From assembly GCA_943323675.2 (NCBI GenBank), contig CALPIR020000004.1, positions 1 to 29,405 on the forward strand: a stretch of DNA of 29,405 nucleotides, given 5' to 3'. A program made the position numbers and the translations under genes. The notes beneath the pieces are model-generated. The model was not told the origin of the DNA, made no database searches, and saw only the letters and a list, made by a program, of their open reading frames with translations. Each line of letters starts with the position of its first letter. Positions within the stretch are counted from its first letter, which is position 1. Of the stretch, positions 15,234 to 24,291 are shown piece after piece. This DNA is from Chitinophaga pinensis. GTDB taxonomy: Bacteria > Bacteroidota > Bacteroidia > UKL13-3.

Positions 15234-18110
15234 ATGGCAAAAACAAAAAAATCCGAATCAGTTGATTCGATTAACGAAGAAGAATATATTGAAATACTTG
15301 GCGCAAGAGAGCATAATCTTAAAAATATTGATGTTCGTATTCCGCGCAATAAATTAGTTACCATCACCGGCATTAGTGGGAGTGGAAAATCTTCCTTAGC
15401 TTTTGATACAATTTTTGCTGAAGGTCAGCGCAGGTACATGGAAAGTTTTAGCGCATATGCACGTCAATTTATTGGTAACATGGAGCGTCCGGATGTAGAT
15501 AAAATAAATGGCCTATCACCAGTAATATCAATAGAACAGAAAACAGTAAATAAAAACCCAAGGTCTACAGTTGGTACCATTACCGAAATTTATGATTTTA
15601 TGCGATTGCTTTATGCAAGAGCAGCAGACGCATACAGTTATGTAAGCGGTGAAAAGATGGTAAAAATGACTGAAGAGCAAATTGTTTCAGGAATTATACA
15701 AGAATTTGAAGGTAGCAAAATTGCGATTTTAGCGCCATTGGTAAAAGGAAGAAAAGGACATTACCGAGAACTTTTTGAGCAAATACGCAAGCAAGGTTTT
15801 ACCAAAGTTAGGCTTGATGGAGAGGTAAAAGATATTACACCCAAGATGCAAGCCGACCGTTATAAAATTCATGATATTGAAGTTTTAATTGATCGGGTTG
15901 ATGCCAAAAAAGACAATAGATTTAGGATAAACGAAAGCGTAAAGAGTGCGCTTAAAATGGGTAAAGGAACCTTGGTACTATTGGTTGGCGATGGTAAACA
16001 AGAAAAGGCATTCCATTTTAGTAAATTTTTGATGGACCCTAAAAGTGGTATTAGTTATGATGAACCTCAACCAAACACATTTTCGTTTAACTCCCCTTAT
16101 GGTGCATGCCCAAAATGTGATGGACTGGGAGTGGTTAGTACACTCGATGAAAACAATATCATACCCGACACAAAACTGAGTATTAATAAAGGTGCAATTA
16201 CTCCATTGGGTGAGCCAAGAGATAATTGGACATTTATGCAACTACGCGAATTAGCTAAAAAACATAAATTTAGTTTTGCAGATCCAATTGAAAAAATATC
16301 ACGTGAAGCCCTTGATGTAATTTTACATGGCAGCGATGAGCCATTAGTTATTCCTTACCAATATAACAGTGGTTATACTCAAAATTATACTGCAACATGG
16401 GAAGGATTGATTCCATTTATTACAAGGCATTATCACGAAAAAAGTAGTGATTCTGTTGTTAAATGGGCAGAAGAATTCATGACCATTGATGCATGCCCCG
16501 AGTGCGGTGGGGCAAGGCTAAAAAAAGAATCTCTTCATTATAAAATTGGAGGTAAAAATATTAGTGAACTTGCGGCATTAGAAATAACAGCATTAGGAGA
16601 ATGGTTTGAAATTATTGAAAAGCACCTTGACAAAAAACAACTGATTATTGCGTCAGAAATTTTAAAAGAAATTCGCAACCGAATAAAATTTTTGTTGGGT
16701 GTAGGCATTGATTACTTAACACTAAATTCGCCTTCAAGAACCTTAAGTGGTGGGGAAGCTCAACGCATAAGACTGGCAACGCAAATTGGTTCTCAGTTGG
16801 TGGGCGTTTTATATATTTTAGATGAACCAAGTATTGGTCTACACCAAAGAGATAACAGCAGATTAATTAACTCGCTAAAAGAGCTGCGTGATGTAGGTAA
16901 TAGTGTAATTGTGGTTGAGCACGATAAGGATATGATGGCCGAAAGTGATTACATTCTTGACATAGGTTATGGCGCAGGTATTCACGGTGGCCATATTGCT
17001 GCACAGGGAAGTTGGAGTGATATTTTGAAATCAGATTCGCTCACTGCGCAATACCTTAATGGTAAAAAACAAATTGAAATTCCTAAAACACGCAGAAAAG
17101 GAAATGGCAAAACCTTATCATTAAAAGGAGCAACAGGTAATAATTTAAAAAATGTTTCTGTTGATTTCCCACTAGGTACATTTATAGCAGTTACAGGAGT
17201 TAGTGGTAGTGGTAAGTCTACATTGATTAATGACACCCTCTATCCAATTTTACGCCAACACTTTTATGGTTCGCATCAAAAACCTCTTGCCTATAAAAAA
17301 GTTGTTGGCCTTGAGCATGTAGATAAAGTAATTGATATCGATCAAAGCCCTATTGGTCGAACTCCAAGAAGTAATCCGGCAACCTATGTTGAAGTGTTTT
17401 CTGACATACGTAATTTGTTTGCCAACTTACCTGAATCTAAAATACGAGGCTACAAACCAGGAAGGTTTTCATTTAATGTTAAAGGTGGGAGATGCGAAAC
17501 TTGCCAGGGAGCGGGTATGCGCACCATTGAAATGAATTTTTTACCTGATGTTTATGTGAAATGCGAAACATGTAATGGTAAAAGATACAATAGAGAAACA
17601 CTTGAAGTAAGATTCAAAGGCAAATCAATTAATGATGTGCTTGACATGAGTATTGAAGAGGCTGTGAAATTCTTTGAGAACACTCCCCTAATACTTAGAA
17701 GGATTGAAGCATTAAATGATGTAGGATTAGGATATATTACACTAGGACAACAAAGTACTACACTTAGTGGCGGTGAGGCACAACGTGTAAAATTAGCTAC
17801 CGAATTAAGCAAACGAGACACCGGAAACACATTCTACATTTTGGATGAACCTACAACCGGATTACATTTTGAGGATGTGAAAGTGTTGTTAGATGTGCTA
17901 CAAAAATTAGTTGATAAGGGCAATACCGTATTAGTAATAGAGCATAATTTAGACATGGTTAAAGTTGCAGATTACGTTATTGATATTGGACCAGAAGGTG
18001 GTAAATACGGTGGTGAAGTTTTGTGTGTAGGCACACCAGAAGTAATCTGTTTAGAAAAAAGAAGTCATACTGGAATTTATTTAATAAAAGAGCTGCAGGG
18101 TACAAAATAA
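15234..18110 (+). CDS. uvrA: Excinuclease ABC subunit A
   Basis: UvrA is the damage-recognition ATPase of nucleotide excision repair and loads UvrB at lesions. The 958-residue protein has two ABC ATPase halves. Walker A motifs are GISGSGKSSLAF (near residue 46) and GVSGSGKSTLIND (near 657); signature motifs LSGGEAQRI/LSGGEAQRV are near 503 and 845; Walker B motifs are ILDEPSIGLHQRD and ILDEPTTGLHFED. The expected cysteine pairs are present: CPKC near 291, CPEC near 420, and CETCQGAG/CETCNGKR near 755-780. Length is normal for the family. It is a single-gene unit, ending at a strong terminator shared with the convergent TonB receptor gene. Confidence 0.98.
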   Translation: MAKTKKSESVDSINEEEYIEILGAREHNLKNIDVRIPRNKLVTITGISGSGKSSLAFDTIFAEGQRRYMESFSAYARQFIGNMERPDVDKINGLSPVISIEQKTVNKNPRSTVGTITEIYDFMRLLYARAADAYSYVSGEKMVKMTEEQIVSGIIQEFEGSKIAILAPLVKGRKGHYRELFEQIRKQGFTKVRLDGEVKDITPKMQADRYKIHDIEVLIDRVDAKKDNRFRINESVKSALKMGKGTLVLLVGDGKQEKAFHFSKFLMDPKSGISYDEPQPNTFSFNSPYGACPKCDGLGVVSTLDENNIIPDTKLSINKGAITPLGEPRDNWTFMQLRELAKKHKFSFADPIEKISREALDVILHGSDEPLVIPYQYNSGYTQNYTATWEGLIPFITRHYHEKSSDSVVKWAEEFMTIDACPECGGARLKKESLHYKIGGKNISELAALEITALGEWFEIIEKHLDKKQLIIASEILKEIRNRIKFLLGVGIDYLTLNSPSRTLSGGEAQRIRLATQIGSQLVGVLYILDEPSIGLHQRDNSRLINSLKELRDVGNSVIVVEHDKDMMAESDYILDIGYGAGIHGGHIAAQGSWSDILKSDSLTAQYLNGKKQIEIPKTRRKGNGKTLSLKGATGNNLKNVSVDFPLGTFIAVTGVSGSGKSTLINDTLYPILRQHFYGSHQKPLAYKKVVGLEHVDKVIDIDQSPIGRTPRSNPATYVEVFSDIRNLFANLPESKIRGYKPGRFSFNVKGGRCETCQGAGMRTIEMNFLPDVYVKCETCNGKRYNRETLEVRFKGKSINDVLDMSIEEAVKFFENTPLILRRIEALNDVGLGYITLGQQSTTLSGGEAQRVKLATELSKRDTGNTFYILDEPTTGLHFEDVKVLLDVLQKLVDKGNTVLVIEHNLDMVKVADYVIDIGPEGGKYGGEVLCVGTPEVICLEKRSHTGIYLIKELQGTK

Positions 18111-18214
18111 ATAAGGTATGTTACATACACTTAAAATAGTGCACGTGATAAAACCAATTTTTAATTGACTTGCACAAACCCACTTAGGCATCATTAAATG
18201 ATTTATTTTTAGCT

Positions 18215-18243
18215 AAAAGGAGCCACTAAATGTGGCTCCTTTT
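18215..18243. terminator. Bidirectional terminator between uvrA and the TonB-dependent receptor
   Basis: A 12-bp perfect stem (AAAAGGAGCCAC and its complement) with loop TAAAT has an A-run before it and a T-run after it, so it can work in both directions. A short AT hairpin with a T-rich tail lies just upstream, near 18190-18210. Confidence 0.9.
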
Positions 18244-18258
18244 GGTATTCAGCTTATT

Positions 18259-20472
18259 TTAAAATTTCCATCCTAACGTTACAAAATAGTTTATCCCAGC
18301 TGCTGGCATAAATAATGCTACAGCCCCACGTGCACCCGTTTCGCTAATTGTATTGGTACCTGCAGATACACTGCCTGTAGTAGCATATTTTTGATTAGCC
18401 ATATTATTAACTCTAAGGCTTAATGTTGGTAGCCCCGTTTTAATCCATTTACTTAATTTAAAAGTAGCATTTACATCCACATAATTAAATGCAGGTGCTA
18501 CTATACTCTTGTCACCTGTATTATCTAGATACTGTAATCCTACATACCTATAGATCACATCAAACGCTAACCAATTTGTAACATTAGCTTTTACACCTTG
18601 ATTAATAATAACATTTGGTGACAATGCCGATGCAACATTTTTAAAACTAATTACAGTATCGGATACACCATACGTGGTACTTAAGTGTTGGTTGATTTCC
18701 TTAATCTGATTATTACTAAAAGATGAGTTGTTGTATAGTGTAATGTTCTTGCCCAATTTATAAGCTAACTCTAATTCTACACCCATTCTTTGGCTTGATT
18801 TAACATTAGTAGTAATCGTGTATCCAAATGCATTTATTTGACCAAGTCCAATAATCTGATTATTGAATTGCATATTATATACATTAGCCTTTGCTACTAA
18901 TCTATCGCTGGTATATTCATAACCCAACTCCATATCTAATACCTCTTCAGGTTTAATATCTCCTTGTTTGGTATCATTGGTTGCAAAGTCATCTTGAAAA
19001 TAATCAAAACGTGTTGGCTCACGGTTAGAAACACCGACCATAGCATAAACACTATGCTTTGCGTTTACAGCATATTTGCCACCCACACGCCAATTTAAAA
19101 AAGTCCAATTCATGTCATCAACTTTGTAACCCCAGTTACGAATAGCCATTTGTTTCTCGCTGTAGCTAAAATTAGCATGTCGTAGTTGTACATCAGCAAA
19201 TAAATTCAATTTGCTAGTAACCGCGTAGGTAGATTTAGCAAAGGCACTAACCTCACTTTTTATACCTGTATTATTGTATACCTGATGGTTTTGAATAACG
19301 CCAGAGGGCAATACACTACCCCAATTTATTTCCATAAAATGGTTACTGTTTAATTGATTGGCATGTATTCCTGTAACCAAATCTAACTTGGTTGTTTTGT
19401 AGTTGTAATTGGCAAATGCGCCAAGAAAATTTTGGGTTAATCGGTATGATGTCATCATATCACCAGCGGCATTTAAGGTATCGTTGCCTATAATTGCATT
19501 GGGCATATTGAAGTAGTCGTAATTATATCCCCAAGCGCCTGGAAACAGGAATTGAAATTGAGGAGCAGACCCACGAACATAATAAGCAGACGAACTGATT
19601 GTATGCCTTGCGTTAAATGTTTTAACGTACTGCAATTGATAAAAATTTTGCATAAACGCATCGCGTTCTCCATTCACAAAAGAATTAAATGTTCTATCTT
19701 TTTCTAAAGTACTTTTATCAATACCCAAATACGAGAGCTGATTTTGTGCGAATCCGCCAAACAAATTTATTTTTAGGATGGCTTTGCGCATTTTGTATCC
19801 TGCACTAAAGGCATAAGAACGAATCGTGCTTCCAGCGTTTTTGCGATAACCATCTGTACTTAAATGGCTGTATCTGCCATAAAACATAAAACGATTGTGC
19901 AGTAATCCGCTTTGTAACTCAACCGTGGCACGTTGCGAGTTAAAAGATCCAAAACCAATATTTACATTGGCCTCTGCATTTTCTGACAGGTTACGTGTTA
20001 AAATATTGATAGAGCCACCAAACGCTGAAGTACCATTGGTTGATGTACCAATACCTCTCTGGATTTGAATACGCTCTGCACTACTTGCTAAGTCTGCAAA
20101 ATTGTTAAAATAAACACCTTGATTTTCGGCATCGTTAACAGGGATCCCATTGATTGTGGTATTTATTCGAGTTTGATCCATACCCCTTAATCTGAAAGAA
20201 CTGTAACCAATACCCGTACCATTATCGCTTTGCATATTAATGGATGGCGTAAATCTAATCAGGTTAGGAATGTCAGCGCCATAATAACGTTCGGCAATTT
20301 GCTTTGCTTCAATAGTTGTTTGGGTAATTGGCATAATTTGTTTGGCCTTAATACCAGATATAACCACCTCTTGCATACCGTTTTTGGCAGATTGAATTGC
20401 GCTCGAATCTTCTTGAGCGAGTAAACTGTTTGCTGCCATTAATGGCAGTACAAATAGAAATTTTTTAAACAT
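18259..20472 (-). CDS. TonB-dependent outer-membrane receptor, predicted thiamine uptake (OMR type)
   Basis: The 737-residue protein has a signal peptide (MFKKFLFVLPLMAANSLLAQ), a plug domain (about 45-165, with SSFRLRGMDQTRINTTING, VPVND-like IPVNDAENQGVYF and GTSAFGGSINILT) and a 22-strand-type barrel ending in LGWKF. There is no N-terminal carboxypeptidase-like domain. A TPP riboswitch and its terminator lie in the leader. This is known for thiamine-uptake receptors of Bacteroidota described by comparative genomics alongside pnuT. The ligand is therefore most likely thiamine or a precursor or phosphate ester; this is inferred from regulation, not from the receptor sequence. Confidence 0.88.
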   Translation of the reverse strand: MFKKFLFVLPLMAANSLLAQEDSSAIQSAKNGMQEVVISGIKAKQIMPITQTTIEAKQIAERYYGADIPNLIRFTPSINMQSDNGTGIGYSSFRLRGMDQTRINTTINGIPVNDAENQGVYFNNFADLASSAERIQIQRGIGTSTNGTSAFGGSINILTRNLSENAEANVNIGFGSFNSQRATVELQSGLLHNRFMFYGRYSHLSTDGYRKNAGSTIRSYAFSAGYKMRKAILKINLFGGFAQNQLSYLGIDKSTLEKDRTFNSFVNGERDAFMQNFYQLQYVKTFNARHTISSSAYYVRGSAPQFQFLFPGAWGYNYDYFNMPNAIIGNDTLNAAGDMMTSYRLTQNFLGAFANYNYKTTKLDLVTGIHANQLNSNHFMEINWGSVLPSGVIQNHQVYNNTGIKSEVSAFAKSTYAVTSKLNLFADVQLRHANFSYSEKQMAIRNWGYKVDDMNWTFLNWRVGGKYAVNAKHSVYAMVGVSNREPTRFDYFQDDFATNDTKQGDIKPEEVLDMELGYEYTSDRLVAKANVYNMQFNNQIIGLGQINAFGYTITTNVKSSQRMGVELELAYKLGKNITLYNNSSFSNNQIKEINQHLSTTYGVSDTVISFKNVASALSPNVIINQGVKANVTNWLAFDVIYRYVGLQYLDNTGDKSIVAPAFNYVDVNATFKLSKWIKTGLPTLSLRVNNMANQKYATTGSVSAGTNTISETGARGAVALFMPAAGINYFVTLGWKF

Positions 20473-20490
20473 GTTAAATTAGTTAAGGTT

Positions 20491-20521
20491 AAACAAAAAC
20501 AGCAACCGGGGTAGGCTGCTG
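20491..20521 (-). terminator. Attenuator terminator of the TPP riboswitch
   Basis: Read on the minus strand, CAGCAGCC (20521-20514) pairs with GGTTGCTG (20507-20500) with one G-U pair and loop TACCCC. TTTTTGTTT follows directly. It stands between the aptamer and the receptor ATG at 20472, so transcription would stop before the gene when TPP is bound. Confidence 0.75.
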
Positions 20522-20595
20522 AAATCAATTGTTTACCTTCTTGGAATGATTACTGAGTTAGATTGTGCACCAACTAAATAAATAACCATGAGTTT

Positions 20596-20684
20596 GTCTA
20601 CTCCCTTCGCGAGCATTACCTCGGCAGGTTCCAAGGGTATGATCTCAGGCAGTAGGTTTTTAGACCCACTACCACCCCAAAGAC
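20596..20684 (-). promoter_or_regulatory. TPP (thiamine pyrophosphate) riboswitch aptamer
   Basis: The minus strand carries the THI-box in order. P1 is GTCT/AGAC (20684-20681 and 20599-20596). GGGGTGG follows, then a P3 hairpin with a CTAAAA-type loop. The invariant CCTGAGATCATACCC comes next, then GGAACCTG, a CGAG-GTAATG-CTCG hairpin and GCGAAGGGAG. CUGAGA and the AAUG-like loop are the parts that hold the pyrimidine and pyrophosphate ends of TPP. The predicted promoter starts transcription at the 5' end of P1. It faces the TonB-dependent receptor; the divergent transporter gene is not downstream of it. Confidence 0.96.
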
Positions 20685-20689
20685 AGGTG

Positions 20690-20722
20690 CAAATGTATGC
20701 TTAGATTTTTGATTTTAACAAA
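20690..20722 (-). promoter_or_regulatory. Promoter of the riboswitch-receptor transcript
   Basis: On the minus strand TTTG (20722-20719), 21 bases between TTG and box, then TACATTTG (20697-20690). Transcription would start near 20684, which is where the aptamer begins, so box and riboswitch support each other. Confidence 0.7.
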
Positions 20723-20773
20723 TTGATTTTAAAAGACGTTAGCATCGAAATAAAATATCCATAGTTTTGAAGC

Positions 20774-21358
20774 ATGATATTTACCAATTACCTTGAAATT
20801 GCAGGTGCGGGTTTAAGTATAATATATAGCTTGCTTTTAATGCGCGAAAAAACCGTTGGTTGGTGGTTTGGTATTGCATCATCGTTAATAGGGATATGGC
20901 TTTTTTATCAGACTAAAATTTATGCTCAATCCATTATTAGTTTGTATTATGCTTTAGTAGGTGTTTACGGTTTATGGTATTGGAAAAATGCAGAGCGAAA
21001 AAACGAACACATTCATAATTGGCATATTACTACTCACCTAAAATTTATTACCCTTTTTTCGTTACTAAGTTTATTGTGTGCGTTTTTATTTGATAAATAC
21101 ACCGATAGTGCAAGCCCTTACTTAGATAGTTTTATTACTGTTTTTGGCTTGTTGGCATCCATAAAAGAAGCAAGAAAAATTTTAACAAGTTGGGTATATT
21201 GGTTTGCCCTAAATGCGTTTAGCGTTTTACTTTACTACCAACAAGAATTATTTTATTACGCAGCATTAATGGTGGTATACACCCTTATTTGTGTTGGTGG
21301 CTTTATAAGTTGGTATAAAATATTCAAACAAAATCAAGCTGAAAACAATAATGCTTAA
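20774..21358 (+). CDS. pnuT: PnuC-family inner-membrane transporter, predicted thiamine transporter PnuT
   Basis: The 194-residue protein has about seven hydrophobic segments. It also has PnuC-family landmarks: the N-terminal EIAGAGLSIIYSLLLMREK, the repeated aromatic motif YYALVGVYGLWYW near residues 58-70, and SWVYWFALNAFSVLLYY with the matching tryptophans in the second half. PnuC proteins move nicotinamide riboside by facilitated diffusion and PnuT relatives move thiamine. The neighbouring TPP-controlled receptor argues for thiamine. It runs divergently, so it is outside the riboswitch transcript and must be controlled separately. A TAGTTTTG box at 20762-20769 is too close to the ATG and lacks a -33 TTG. 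It is tail-to-tail with the EEP gene (3-base gap). Confidence 0.85.
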   Translation: MIFTNYLEIAGAGLSIIYSLLLMREKTVGWWFGIASSLIGIWLFYQTKIYAQSIISLYYALVGVYGLWYWKNAERKNEHIHNWHITTHLKFITLFSLLSLLCAFLFDKYTDSASPYLDSFITVFGLLASIKEARKILTSWVYWFALNAFSVLLYYQQELFYYAALMVVYTLICVGGFISWYKIFKQNQAENNNA

Positions 21359-21361
21359 AAG

Positions 21362-22447
21362 CTATTTTATTTTAATACTGCAGCTCACCATTTTATGGTC
21401 GCTAAAATCAAATGCCTTAGCATAGTAGTTGTAAAAAGTGAAACGGTTGTCGCCCAAAATATAATCTATCCTAAAGCTAGGCATTGCGCCAACGTAGGTT
21501 CTGCCAAATCCACTGCCAGCTTCTGTAAATGCATCTTTCATTTCACCTTTAATGGTGCGATATGCATACGATAAAGGGGAGTCGTTAAAATCTCCACAAA
21601 CTATTAATTTGTAAGGACTTTTTTCTATAAAATAGGCAATGCTATCTGTTTGTTTGGCACGCATTAAAAAAGCATATTTCATTTTAGAAACAATGCTTTT
21701 GTAGGCATCCACTTTCTCTGCGTCATTTTCCAATTTAATGTCTTTTACGGCCTCATACTCTCTACGCTCGAACTTAATAGATTGCAAGTGGGTTGCTATT
21801 ATCCTTAAGGTATCTCCATAAGCAACTATATCAGCGAAAATGGTATAATTACCGCTACTCTGATCATGCTCAACAACACCTTTATTTACAACTGGAAACT
21901 TAGTTAATATACCAATGTTATCACACAACCACCTGCCCTTTTGTAGTTTAATGTTAACCCGATTATATTTCTCAAACTTCTTTTTAAAGGCAGTATAAGC
22001 TCTGCTAGAATCGGGAACCGAAATATTACTGAGCTCCTGCACACACAATAAATCAGGATCAAGCTTATCTAGTTTCTCCGAAAACATGTCTACATCTTCA
22101 TTACCTTTTCCATCAAATAAACCAAAGTACCTTGCATTAAATGTAATTACGTTAATTGAATGTGCTTGTTTTTGCTCAAGCTTTTTTGCATTTAACTGAA
22201 TAAATTTGGTGATATGCCCCCATCCAATTACAATTACTGCTAATGAAAACAGAAACTTCATGTTAAAGAAGATTAGCCAATAGATAATGAATAGCACATT
22301 GATTAAAACCACAGCTGGGAAGGCTAGGCCTAAAAAAGCTACAGGCCATAATAAATCAGGGCTAATATATGGTGCTGCATAGGTAGCCAATAGCGCTAAA
22401 ATTGCTATGCTATTTAATATAAATACTATTCGGTTAATAATAAACAT
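21362..22447 (-). CDS. Membrane-anchored endonuclease/exonuclease/phosphatase-family protein
   Basis: The 361-residue protein has two to three N-terminal membrane segments (about residues 7-80) and then an EEP domain (about 98-361). Motifs in order are VITFNARYFGLFDG, LLCVQEL (the catalytic Glu for the metal), IIATHLQS, VCGDFNDSP (Asp/Asn pair), RIDYILGD and SDHKMV (Asp-His). These are the metal-binding and catalytic groups of the DNase I/sphingomyelinase fold. The substrate may be a phospholipid, nucleic acid or other phosphodiester. It is the last gene of a minus-strand row after two rhomboid genes, with only 2 bases between, so it is probably co-transcribed with them. Confidence 0.88.
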   Translation of the reverse strand: MFIINRIVFILNSIAILALLATYAAPYISPDLLWPVAFLGLAFPAVVLINVLFIIYWLIFFNMKFLFSLAVIVIGWGHITKFIQLNAKKLEQKQAHSINVITFNARYFGLFDGKGNEDVDMFSEKLDKLDPDLLCVQELSNISVPDSSRAYTAFKKKFEKYNRVNIKLQKGRWLCDNIGILTKFPVVNKGVVEHDQSSGNYTIFADIVAYGDTLRIIATHLQSIKFERREYEAVKDIKLENDAEKVDAYKSIVSKMKYAFLMRAKQTDSIAYFIEKSPYKLIVCGDFNDSPLSYAYRTIKGEMKDAFTEAGSGFGRTYVGAMPSFRIDYILGDNRFTFYNYYAKAFDFSDHKMVSCSIKIK

Positions 22448-22449
22448 AA

Positions 22450-23316
22450 CTAATCATTGCTGGCTTTAAACAAAATTTCTTTTTCACGCTTACTCAAACT
22501 TTCGTAACCACTTTTTGATATTTTATCCAATATCAAATCCACATCTTTTTGGGTAACGCGAACCTTTACTTTATCGCCTTTGTGCATTGTTTTATAATGC
22601 ACTTTTAATTTTGATTTTTTACTAAAAAGGCTACCTATTGTATCAAAAAGTTTATCAAAAAAAGTGTTGGTATAAAGGTACTTAATAAACATGAACCCAA
22701 ATATAGCACCACCTATGTGTGCGATGTGCCCACCTGCGTTTCCGTTTGGTATACTTATTAAATCAAGTATTACACTAATTAATGCAATCCACTTTAATTT
22801 AACATCGCCCAAAAAAAGCAACCTAATTTGGTAATTTGGAAGAAGTGTTGCTGCCGAAACTACAATACTTAAAACTCCAGCTGATGCACCTAATGCATAT
22901 GCAACATGCTTGGCTTCATTAAAAGCGGGAAAAACATTGTAGGCCAACATGTATATCACCCCACCGAAAATACCTCCTAAAAAATACGATTGGTAAACGC
23001 GTTTGTTTCCTAAATATTCATGTAACAAACCACCCATCCAATGCAACCAAAGCATATTAAATAATATATGCAAAAAGCCACTATGTAAGAACATGTATGT
23101 AAATAAACTCCATGGCTTATAAGCGAAGACAGATAGGTTGGCAGGTAAAGTGAAATAACTGGTAAACGATTGTGTTGAAACACCACTATTAAATAAAAAC
23201 GAAAACACATTTACAACAGCAAGTATTAAAAAAACGGCAACATTTGCCGCTATGATGCGTTTTACGGCATGATTGCTTAGTAGGTAATTTTGTTTTATTT
23301 CCTGAAACAGATTCAT
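22450..23316 (-). CDS. Rhomboid-family intramembrane serine protease (second of a tandem pair)
   Basis: The 288-residue protein has six or so membrane segments. The rhomboid residues are present: HSGFLHILFNMLWLH in the second segment, catalytic Ser145 in ALGASAGVLS, and catalytic His200 in GGHIAHIGGAIFG. A charged cytoplasmic tail (about 215-288) ends with SGYESLSKREKEILFKASND, a tail often seen on Bacteroidota rhomboids. It cleaves membrane proteins within or near the bilayer; the targets are unknown. The gene follows the first rhomboid by 15 bases and leads into the EEP gene. Confidence 0.9.
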   Translation of the reverse strand: MNLFQEIKQNYLLSNHAVKRIIAANVAVFLILAVVNVFSFLFNSGVSTQSFTSYFTLPANLSVFAYKPWSLFTYMFLHSGFLHILFNMLWLHWMGGLLHEYLGNKRVYQSYFLGGIFGGVIYMLAYNVFPAFNEAKHVAYALGASAGVLSIVVSAATLLPNYQIRLLFLGDVKLKWIALISVILDLISIPNGNAGGHIAHIGGAIFGFMFIKYLYTNTFFDKLFDTIGSLFSKKSKLKVHYKTMHKGDKVKVRVTQKDVDLILDKISKSGYESLSKREKEILFKASND

Positions 23317-23331
23317 AAGAATAACGACTAC

Positions 23332-24165
23332 TTAATAAAACGTATCTCTACGTGTTTTATTCCAATATTTAATTAAAATGAAGCCAAAAAGCATCCCACC
23401 TAAGTGGGCAAAATGCGCCACATTATCGCCCGGATTGTTTGAAATACCCTGATACAACTCTAGCAAGCCATAAAGCATTACAAAGTATTTAGCTTTAATG
23501 GGTACAGGAATAAAAATCATAAACAACAAAGTATTTGGAAACAACATACCAAAAGCCAATAGTAAACCATAAACGGCACCACTTGCGCCAACAGTAGGCA
23601 CGTTAAGTTTGCGCTGAAGCAGCGCTTCTGCAATTTCGCGAGAATATTGTGTGTACTGAGGGTTTGCTTTATCTGTGCTCCAGTTTCTTAAAAAATCTTG
23701 CAACTGGTCAACATCAAAAAGGCGTGTATCTATTTGTTGTATTTCATAAAATGCCTCATAACTAGGATTTGCCAAGTAGGCATTAATAACTTCTTTTACT
23801 TGGTTAATTTCGTAAGCATTTATACCCAAATGGAGCGCTGCCGCGCCAAACCCTGTTACAAAATAATATATAAAAAACCGCTTGGGGCCCCAATGGTTTT
23901 CTAATGCACTGCCAAACATCCACAAACTAAACATATTAAAAAACAAGTGCATAAAACTGCCATGCATAAAAATATGTGTAAGGATTTGAAAAGGCCTAAA
24001 TAAAGTAGACTCGGGATAATACAAACCAAGGTTTTGATTTAAGTTGTATCCGAAACGTTCTTCGAGAACCACACTAATAAGGAATAACAACCCATTAATT
24101 ATAATCAGGTTTTTAACAACAGGTGGTAATATACTAAAGCCTTGTGGTCTAAAATTATTTTGCAT
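23332..24165 (-). CDS. Rhomboid-family intramembrane serine protease (first of a tandem pair)
   Basis: The 277-residue protein has HGSFMHLFFNMFSLWMFG in the second membrane segment, catalytic Ser195 in VGASGAVYG and His254 in HFAHLGGMLFG. An insert of about 70 residues (116-188), hydrophilic and predicted outside the membrane core, lies between the third membrane segment and the serine helix. The neighbouring rhomboid lacks this insert, so the two are old paralogues rather than a fresh duplication. It is the first gene of the rhomboid-rhomboid-EEP row. The leader contains a small ACCCAT/ATGGGT hairpin near 24190-24208. Confidence 0.92.
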   Translation of the reverse strand: MQNNFRPQGFSILPPVVKNLIIINGLLFLISVVLEERFGYNLNQNLGLYYPESTLFRPFQILTHIFMHGSFMHLFFNMFSLWMFGSALENHWGPKRFFIYYFVTGFGAAALHLGINAYEINQVKEVINAYLANPSYEAFYEIQQIDTRLFDVDQLQDFLRNWSTDKANPQYTQYSREIAEALLQRKLNVPTVGASGAVYGLLLAFGMLFPNTLLFMIFIPVPIKAKYFVMLYGLLELYQGISNNPGDNVAHFAHLGGMLFGFILIKYWNKTRRDTFY

Positions 24166-24227
24166 GATTTGGTTTCAATCAAAAATTAAACCCATACCAA
24201 GAATGGGTATTGAACCTGTCAAAAATA

Positions 24228-24260
24228 AAAAACATCTGCTGTTTTGTGGCAGATGTTTTT
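24228..24260 (-). terminator. rpoD terminator
   Basis: A 12-bp stem (24228-24239 with 24249-24260, CATCTGC core) with a 9-base loop is followed on the minus strand by a T-run and TATTTTTG. It separates rpoD from the rhomboid row. Confidence 0.88.
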
Positions 24261-24291
24261 AATGAATTATAAACGAAAAATTGTTTAGTGT

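Noticed and set aside
20762..20769. TAGTTTTG as the pnuT promoter box
   Set aside because: It is 4 bases before the ATG and no TTG lies 17-23 bases upstream; left as unproven.
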